Shown: positions 1 to 4,871 of the stretch, in pieces | Layout: the number at the start of each line of letters is the position of its first letter | How positions within the stretch are numbered: position 1 is the stretch's first letter | Assembly: GCA_023229575.1 (NCBI GenBank) | Contig: JALNYZ010000074.1 | Span: forward strand, 1 to 6,765 | Reading direction: 5' to 3' | DNA from: Prolixibacteraceae bacterium | GTDB lineage: Bacteria; Bacteroidota; Bacteroidia; Bacteroidales; Prolixibacteraceae | Length of the DNA: 6,765 nt | Notes under the pieces: generated by a model | What the model was told of the DNA's origin: nothing | Database searches by the model: none | What the model saw: only the letters and a program-made list of their open reading frames with translations | Position numbers and translations under genes: made by a program

Positions 1-788
1 ATAATGTCTTTGAGAAGGCAAATTACTCCATCGGTTTCAATGGTGGAAATACGGGAACATGTCCGTCCCAAAACCTGGTTGATGCCTATGAAATGAAAGA
101 TGGTACTGCTTTTAACTGGGCAAACCCCGCCCAGGCCGCTGATCCATACACAAACCGCGACCCCCGTTTGGCAATGACAGTTGTGCTTAACAATTCAACT
201 TTCAATGGACGGAAAATTGAATTATGGGAAGGTGGTAAAGATGGATTGCCTATTAACCTTGCTTCAAAAACAGGTTATTATCTCTACAAATATGTTGTCC
301 AAAATTTAGATCTTTCGAAGAATCAAGTGTCCTATCATCAATGGATTTGTTTTCGTTTGGCAGAGATGTACCTGAGTTATGCCGAGGCCATGAATGAAGC
401 ATACGGATCTGACAATAACGGCGGTAATACATTGACAGCACGTGAAGCGGTGAACCTGGTCCGCGCACGCACCGGAGTGGCAATGCCTGCATTTCCTTTG
501 GGGATGGCCACCGATCAATTCAGAACCCGCCTTCGAAACGAACGAAGGGTCGAACTGGCATTTGAAGACCACCGGTACTGGGACATCAGGCGTTGGGCAA
601 TTGGCTCTTCTGCATTAGGCGGAGACATTAAGGGAGTAAAAATTGCCATGGTGGATGCTACCCATTTCACCTATACCCCTTACCTGGTCGAGTCCCGCAC
701 ATTTAAATCTCAAATGGATTTATATCCTATTCCACAGGAAGAGGTAGTTAAATCAAAGGGGAGTGTGACCCAAAATCCTGGTTGGTAG
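1..788 (+). CDS. SusD/RagB-family outer-membrane glycan-binding lipoprotein, C-terminal part (5' end outside window)
   Basis: The frame is open from the left edge (first full codon at position 3) to tandem TAG TAG stops at 786-791, giving about 261 residues. SusD proteins are usually 500-600 residues, so this is roughly the C-terminal half; the signal peptide and N-terminal helices lie upstream. Family signatures visible are a helix with RLAEMYLSYAEA (about 354-389), the segment NERRVELAFEDHRYWDIRRW (537-596), and the ending LYPIPQEEV...NPGW. SusD partners a SusC-type TonB-dependent transporter and holds oligosaccharides at the cell surface over the transporter channel; the susC gene would be expected just upstream. 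An internal ATG at 93 is not the real start, because the family sequence continues in frame before it (NLVDAYEMKD). A strong hairpin follows 50 nt after the stop, so transcription may end or be attenuated here. The ligand cannot be read from this half. Confidence 0.95.
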   Translation, partial: NVFEKANYSIGFNGGNTGTCPSQNLVDAYEMKDGTAFNWANPAQAADPYTNRDPRLAMTVVLNNSTFNGRKIELWEGGKDGLPINLASKTGYYLYKYVVQNLDLSKNQVSYHQWICFRLAEMYLSYAEAMNEAYGSDNNGGNTLTAREAVNLVRARTGVAMPAFPLGMATDQFRTRLRNERRVELAFEDHRYWDIRRWAIGSSALGGDIKGVKIAMVDATHFTYTPYLVESRTFKSQMDLYPIPQEEVVKSKGSVTQNPGW

Positions 789-810
789 TAGATAAAGAGG
801 TAAGTTGTTC

Positions 811-831
811 AGATAGATTTATAGATAGATT
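811..831. repeat. Short direct repeat, AGATAGATT x2
   Basis: The 9-mer AGATAGATT occurs at 811-819 and again at 823-831, a 12-nt period, just ahead of the terminator-like hairpin. It is A/T-rich, non-coding and probably simple replication-slippage sequence. No function is evident. Confidence 0.6.
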
Positions 832-837
832 GATTGG

Positions 838-871
838 GATAAGTGACTAAAAAGTAGTCACTTATCTCTTT
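838..871 (+). terminator. Probable intrinsic terminator downstream of the SusD gene
   Basis: A perfect 12-bp inverted repeat, GATAAGTGACTA at 838-849 and TAGTCACTTATC at 855-866, encloses a 5-nt loop (AAAAG). It is followed directly by the T-rich run TCTCTTT. The stem is only moderately GC-rich, but its perfection, its short loop and its place 50 nt after the SusD stop fit a Rho-independent terminator or an attenuator. It separates the susC/susD pair from the enzyme genes, a place where PULs often reduce downstream expression. Confidence 0.75.
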
Positions 872-993
872 AATATCAACCAAATGCATCCAACATTAGT
901 CATGTTAAACGGATACCATTTAAGACCCATTTTGTAGATACTTGTATTCTATTTGCGCCAAAGTAACCAGAATTGATTTATAACTAAAAGTTT

Positions 994-2523
994 ATGAAAA
1001 GTAAAAGTAATGGTCGGCTTGCAGTTTTTGCCTTTGCATCAGTTGTCATCTATTTTTGTTTCAATACAAACAATTCTCCGGCAAGAACCAGTAACATACA
1101 TGTGACAACAACCAACGGAATGGGCGTGAATAATCCTGATCAGGCAACATCTCGCGGACCGGTTGTCAACGTTAGGAATACGGGTGCAAAAGGGGATGGC
1201 ATTACTGATGACACAAAGGCGATACAGACAGCAATAGATGATGTTGCGGGAACAGGTGGAACTGTTATTGTTCCTGATGGTACATACTTAATTGATGCGA
1301 TCTCTCATCTGAACCTTAAAAGCCACATGATTTTCCGTATGACCAGCGGTGCCATACTCAAAGCTATCCCAAACGCTAGCGAAGTCCATTGTATAGTCAA
1401 TATTGAGAATGCTTCAAATGTCAAAGTAATTGGGGGCACCGTACAGGGCGAGAGGGATAAGCACCAGGGTACTACCGGACAATGGGGTTTCGGTATTGCA
1501 CTCCGCGGTTCAAATAACGTGGTGATTGAAGGAGTAACGGCAAAAGATTGTTGGGGTGACGGGTTCTATATAGCCGGTAATGCTAAGAATTCAATATTTA
1601 ATGCCGTCGTCGCTGACAATAATCGCCGGCAGGGCATGTCCATCGTAAATGCTGAAGGTGTGCTCATTAACAATTCCATCTTCAAAAACACTCAGGGGAG
1701 AGCTCCCGGGGCAGGTATCGATATAGAGCCTAATACAGGTCGCACAGTCCGGAATGTACAGCTTCTGAATTCGCAGTTCCTCAACAATGCAGGCTATGGA
1801 ATCGTTCTTTGGTTAAACACCAAATTCCCGAACACCTATTTGGAGAACGTGACCATCGATGGCAACATTATAGCCGATAATGGCGCTGTCGCAAGTCAGG
1901 GAATTGTGATTTGGTGTCCAACGCCTCACAGGATTACGAACAATATACTTAGGAACAATTATAAAAACAGTATATTGTTGGATAGTTCGTCGGGTGGTTT
2001 TATTACAGGCAACACCATTAGCAACACAAGGACCGACACTGGGGCCGGAGTTGGCGGTATCTACATTCGTGATGCAACAGAAGGTCGTCCGGCTGCAACC
2101 AATAACACTGTCACAGGCAACACTGTCACGGGCCATTCACAAAATATAAGGATTGGGGTCGGCAATATCATTAAATCCAACACAGTTGGAACGATCTCAT
2201 TGTCAGTTGCACCTTACTCGGTCACGGAAAGCGGAGGAACGGCTACGATCACCGCAACGAGGATCGGCAGCGGTCCGGGTTATGGTGCAGCCACCGTACA
2301 CTATGCAACCAGCAACGGGACTGCGACGGCGGGTTCGGACTACACTGCTACATCGGGGACACTCAGTTGGGCTGATGGGGACGTAGCGGACAAAACATTC
2401 ACTATTCCTATTAGCAATGATGTTCTCATTGAAGGTTCCGAGACCTTAAATATAACTCTCAAAGATTTTGTCGGAGCACTGCCTGGCAATCACAAATCTG
2501 CAGTTATTACGATCAATGAATGA
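994..2523 (+). CDS. Exported right-handed parallel beta-helix protein (pectate-lyase-3-like) with C-terminal Calx-beta domain
   Basis: The 509-residue product starts with a basic tip and a hydrophobic stretch at residues 8-23, consistent with a signal peptide, although no clear cleavage site or lipobox is seen. Residues 57-100 (VVNVRNTGAKGDGITDDTKA onward to VIVPDGTYLI) match the N-terminal signature of pectate-lyase-3/GH28-like beta-helix proteins. Residues 110-398 are beta-helix coils rich in Asn and Gly, including WGDGFYIA (187-194), NNRRQGMSI (209-217) and AGIDIEP (240-246). Residues 400-508 form one full Calx-beta domain, with TESGGTATIT, GTATAGSDYTA and EGSETLNITL. Known relatives include polysaccharide lyases, galacturonidases and epimerases; the exact reaction here cannot be assigned, and catalytic residues are not identified. 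In-frame stops upstream and an A-rich leader without Shine-Dalgarno support the ATG at 994. It lies 206 nt after SusD, past the hairpin, so it may have its own promoter. The Calx-beta part has base composition unlike the beta-helix part and is partly duplicated downstream. Confidence 0.88.
   Translation: MKSKSNGRLAVFAFASVVIYFCFNTNNSPARTSNIHVTTTNGMGVNNPDQATSRGPVVNVRNTGAKGDGITDDTKAIQTAIDDVAGTGGTVIVPDGTYLIDAISHLNLKSHMIFRMTSGAILKAIPNASEVHCIVNIENASNVKVIGGTVQGERDKHQGTTGQWGFGIALRGSNNVVIEGVTAKDCWGDGFYIAGNAKNSIFNAVVADNNRRQGMSIVNAEGVLINNSIFKNTQGRAPGAGIDIEPNTGRTVRNVQLLNSQFLNNAGYGIVLWLNTKFPNTYLENVTIDGNIIADNGAVASQGIVIWCPTPHRITNNILRNNYKNSILLDSSSGGFITGNTISNTRTDTGAGVGGIYIRDATEGRPAATNNTVTGNTVTGHSQNIRIGVGNIIKSNTVGTISLSVAPYSVTESGGTATITATRIGSGPGYGAATVHYATSNGTATAGSDYTATSGTLSWADGDVADKTFTIPISNDVLIEGSETLNITLKDFVGALPGNHKSAVITINE
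2314..2523 (+). repeat. Copy A of a duplicated Calx-beta tail module
   Basis: This 210-nt stretch aligns without gaps to 4507-4716 (offset 2193). By hand count 36 positions differ, so identity is about 83%. Of those, 24 are third-codon-position changes. Two long blocks are identical: 2317-2348 (32 nt) and 2485-2505 (21 nt). The encoded 69 residues differ at 12 positions. The similarity covers the C-terminal two thirds of the Calx-beta domain and fades just after the stop codon. Here the module is in frame with the beta-helix protein and preceded by the domain's N-terminal strands. Confidence 0.93.
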
Positions 2524-2553
2524 TAAGATTATGATGATTTTGGTATCGTAATG

Positions 2554-2573
2554 AGACTTGTGGTTACAAGTCT
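2554..2573 (+). other. Stem-loop between the beta-helix and GH127-type genes; weak terminator or mRNA-processing hairpin
   Basis: An exact 8-bp inverted repeat, AGACTTGT at 2554-2561 and ACAAGTCT at 2566-2573, encloses a GGTT loop 30 nt after the beta-helix stop. It is followed by GTTTG and then mixed sequence, not a true T-run, so it is a poor intrinsic terminator. It may protect the 3' end of the upstream message or partly attenuate transcription. The remainder of this 116-nt gap is A/T-rich and shows no other clear signal. Confidence 0.45.
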
Positions 2574-2639
2574 GTTTGAATATGCAAATTCATATTATTA
2601 TAAACAAAAAGATTAAACTTTTGAAATAAATAAATTCCA

Positions 2640-4472
2640 ATGAAAAATGTATTGATTTTCTTATTGTTGTCTTGTGTGCTCATCTCGAAAGCCGATAATT
2701 TGAGCAAGATAAAAATCTATGAACCAATTGTTGCCAACAAGGTTGCCGACAAATTTGTACCTGCCTATTTTCAGGAGATAGATGGTTTTCTTGGCTACCG
2801 GATGAACGTAAACATTGAGAAACGTCTGCTGCTTATCGATTCGACCACCATTTTATCCGGGTTCAGGAAACGTCCGGGCTCCCAAACATGGCTTGGCGAA
2901 CACATGGGCAAGTTCCTTTTCTCTGCTTCCAATACCTACAAATATTCGAACAATGAAAGATTGAAGAGATTAACTGACGTCATCGTAAAAGAATACATAG
3001 CCTGTCAATTGCCTGACGGCTACCTTGGCACCTACTTACCTAAAAATTATTGGACAGCATGGGACGTATGGGCCCATAAATATGCCATTATTGGGTTGTT
3101 AAATTATTATGCTGTGACCGGCAATCAACCAGCCATGGAGGCTGCAAAAAAGGCGGGAGACCTTATTTGCAGAACATTCGGAGATGAGCCCGGGAAGAGG
3201 GATATTATCAGGGGGGCGCATGTCGGGATGGCTCCAGGCAGTATATTGGAACCCATGGTTGATCTTTACCGGTATACTTCAGATAAGAAATACCTTGATT
3301 TTTGTGAATATATTTTGAGAGCATATGAACAGCCTAATGGACCCAAAATTATCAGCGGACTTGAGAAATACGGTAAAGTCACTAAAGTTGGCAACGGAAA
3401 AGCCTATGAAATGATGTCTTGTTTTTTGGGGATTCTCAAATACTATAAGCTTACCGGTGAGATCCGGTATCTTAAAGCATTGGAGACTGCCTGGAAAGAT
3501 ATTCGGGATAACCGGATGTATATCACAGGTACTTCGAGCGTTAGGGAATATTTTCAGGAAGACGGTATTATGCCGGCCGAAAATAGCAATCATATGGGTG
3601 AAGGTTGCGTTACAGTTACCTGGTTGCAGTTCAACCTTCAATTGCTACAGATTACAGGTGAGCTTAAGTATTCGGAAGAGTTGGAACGCACAGTTTATAA
3701 CCAACTTCTGGCTGCTGAAAATCCACAAACCGGTTGTGTTAGTTACTATACCGCCTTACAAGGAGTTAAACCTTATAAGTGTGATCAGGGTTATTCCTGC
3801 TGCCTTTCGAGCGTGCCAAGGGGCATTTCGCTTTTGCCGGATTTAGTTTGGGGTAAGATAAACGGTGCTTTTTCCATTCTGATGGTTGAAGCAGGAGAAG
3901 TGGCTGATTCTGTTGCCGCAAATGATAATTCAGGAGTAGCCTTAAAAATCAAGTCAGTTAGCCGCTTCCCTCATGAAGGTAAAGTAAAATATACCATTAT
4001 TCCTTCTGCAAATAAAGTATTTACCATCAACTTTAGGGTACCGGGATGGGCTAAAAATTATACTGCCAAAATTGGTAAGGAATTCTTCAGTGGGGTACCG
4101 GGCAAACTGTTGAAAATTGAAAGAAGATGGAAAGCCAACGATGTCGTGAATGTTTTATTTGAAATGCCGGTTGAAGTGCTTTCCGGTGGTATATCGTATC
4201 CGGGGAAAATTGCCCTGAAACGAGGCCCACAGGTCATGGCAGTCGATCAATTATTGAACGCTGGAGTTGATTCAATCAGAACCCTGATTTGTGCAAAGGA
4301 AAAAATTACTTTGAAAGATGCAGAGAAAGATTTACCTTCCGATTGGAGTTGGAAACAAGCCTATTCTTTGCCTATGAGCGAACTTGACAAAACCCGAAAA
4401 GTGATACTGGTTCCTTACAGCGAGGCCGGACAAAAAAATAGTTATATCAGGACGTGGATTGATGCCAAATAA
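2640..4472 (+). CDS. Exported DUF1680 / GH127-type glycoside hydrolase, putative beta-L-arabinofuranosidase
   Basis: The 610-residue product has a short signal peptide (MKNVLIFLLLSCVLISKA, likely cut after Ala18), then an (alpha/alpha)6-barrel-like region to about residue 405 and beta-rich C-terminal domains. Barrel landmarks are WLGEHMGKFL (84-93), QLPDGYLGTY (123-132), GAHVGMAPG (192-200) and HMGEGCVTVTW (318-328). In the characterised GH127 enzyme HypBA1, Zn is held by Glu338, Cys340, Cys417 and Cys418, with Cys417 as nucleophile and Glu322 as acid/base. The matching residues here appear to be Glu321, Cys323, Cys387, Cys388 and Glu303 in REYF, so it is probably active. The clan also contains GH142 and GH146 and uncharacterised DUF1680 members; substrate choice is inferred. 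C-terminal marks are FRVPGW (465-470) and LKRGPQVMAVD (526-536). The length suits the family and the ending TWIDAK looks native. TAA at 2631 in frame fixes the ATG at 2640. A Calx-beta fragment overlaps its last 11 nt in the +1 frame. Confidence 0.88.
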   Translation: MKNVLIFLLLSCVLISKADNLSKIKIYEPIVANKVADKFVPAYFQEIDGFLGYRMNVNIEKRLLLIDSTTILSGFRKRPGSQTWLGEHMGKFLFSASNTYKYSNNERLKRLTDVIVKEYIACQLPDGYLGTYLPKNYWTAWDVWAHKYAIIGLLNYYAVTGNQPAMEAAKKAGDLICRTFGDEPGKRDIIRGAHVGMAPGSILEPMVDLYRYTSDKKYLDFCEYILRAYEQPNGPKIISGLEKYGKVTKVGNGKAYEMMSCFLGILKYYKLTGEIRYLKALETAWKDIRDNRMYITGTSSVREYFQEDGIMPAENSNHMGEGCVTVTWLQFNLQLLQITGELKYSEELERTVYNQLLAAENPQTGCVSYYTALQGVKPYKCDQGYSCCLSSVPRGISLLPDLVWGKINGAFSILMVEAGEVADSVAANDNSGVALKIKSVSRFPHEGKVKYTIIPSANKVFTINFRVPGWAKNYTAKIGKEFFSGVPGKLLKIERRWKANDVVNVLFEMPVEVLSGGISYPGKIALKRGPQVMAVDQLLNAGVDSIRTLICAKEKITLKDAEKDLPSDWSWKQAYSLPMSELDKTRKVILVPYSEAGQKNSYIRTWIDAK

Positions 4473-4716
4473 CAAGTTTGCGATGAATATAATAAACGCC
4501 TCCGGCAATGGGACTGCGACGGCGGGTTCGGACTACACTGCAACATCCGGTACGCTCAGTTGGGCAGACGGTGACGTGTCAGATAAAACATTCACCGTTA
4601 CGATAACCAGTGACGCCCTCACAGAAGGCTCCGAGACCGTAAATATAACTCTCAGCGACATTGTTGGAGCACTGCCAGGCAATCACAAATCTGCAGTTCT
4701 TACGATTACCGAATGA
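4462..4716 (+). pseudogene. Orphan, N-terminally truncated Calx-beta domain fragment
   Basis: From ATG 4462 the frame encodes 84 residues. About residues 16-84, from NGTATAGSDYTA to SAVLTITE, equal the last 69 residues of the beta-helix protein except for 12 substitutions. The first strands of the domain (the SLSVAPYSVTESGG part) are missing, and the preceding MPNNKFAMNII has no signal-peptide character. As a stand-alone product it would be a half domain left in the cytoplasm, so a stranded remnant is the simplest reading. The frame is intact, however, and 18 of the 36 nucleotide differences from the other copy are silent third-position changes. Its ATG overlaps the GH127-type stop by 11 nt, an arrangement that allows translational coupling. 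No in-frame stop lies between the A7 tract at 4432-4438 and this fragment in its own frame, so a frameshifted fusion is formally possible. It could also be a sequencing-error artefact. Confidence 0.65.
4507..4716 (+). repeat. Copy B of the duplicated Calx-beta tail module
   Basis: Partner of 2314-2523, with no gaps over 210 nt and about 83% identity. The matched blocks are 4510-4541 (32 nt, identical) and 4678-4698 (21 nt, identical). Upstream of 4505 the DNA match drops sharply. Downstream, only TGAT and scattered bases are shared, so the module boundary on the right is the stop codon. Both copies are direct repeats in the same orientation, about 2.2 kb apart and flanking the GH127-type gene. 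Confidence 0.93.
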
Positions 4717-4726
4717 TGAGGTTTAA

Positions 4727-4819
4727 CCTAAATTTATTTGGCCTTATGATCCGGTAGTGAGCTAGGATCTGGTTGAAAAAACACTGGAACATATAAATGC
4801 CGAATGGCAAAAATAAACC
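4727..4819 (+). pseudogene. Possible decayed 3' end of a lost gene
   Basis: In one frame, 4766-4819 reads DLVEKTLEHINAEWQK followed by TAA. This has the look of a natural amphipathic C-terminal helix. The same frame upstream reads PKFIWPYDPVVS (4727-4762) and is interrupted by a single TAG at 4763-4765, with another stop at 4724. I do not recognise the family. It may be the tail of a gene mostly deleted from this spot, perhaps in the event that brought in the Calx-beta piece. The stretch is short enough that chance is a real alternative. Around it, 4717-4871 shows no promoter consensus, strong hairpin or Shine-Dalgarno sequence. Confidence 0.3.
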
Positions 4820-4871
4820 AATTCAGAATCCCTGATTATTGATAGGTCTCTTCTGATTCAAAAAATAGATT

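Noticed and set aside
931..955. Bacteroidota-type promoter upstream of the beta-helix gene (TTTG at 931-934 and TATTTG at 950-955)
   Set aside because: The -7 element lacks the TAnnTTTG spacing and the gap between the two elements is too short for the usual 19-21 nt, so the match is no better than expected in A/T-rich sequence.
2153..2386. Alternative + strand frame over the Calx-beta-coding region
   Set aside because: It is Arg-rich, as expected from out-of-frame reading of GC-rich Gly/Ala/Thr codons, and the Calx-beta frame is clearly the coding one.
2314..4716. Composite transposon or insertion sequence bounded by the two direct repeats
   Set aside because: No transposase, terminal inverted repeats or target-site duplications are seen; the repeats are coding domain segments, so domain duplication or recombination is the better reading.
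4719..4729. Palindrome AGGTTTAACCT just after the Calx-beta fragment stop
   Set aside because: A 5-bp stem with a one-base centre cannot form a stable hairpin, and no T-tract follows that would make a terminator.
4748..4769. Inverted repeat GATCC ... GGATC after the Calx-beta fragment
   Set aside because: Only 5 bp of pairing with a 12-nt loop and no T-run; chance level, not a terminator or operator that can be supported.
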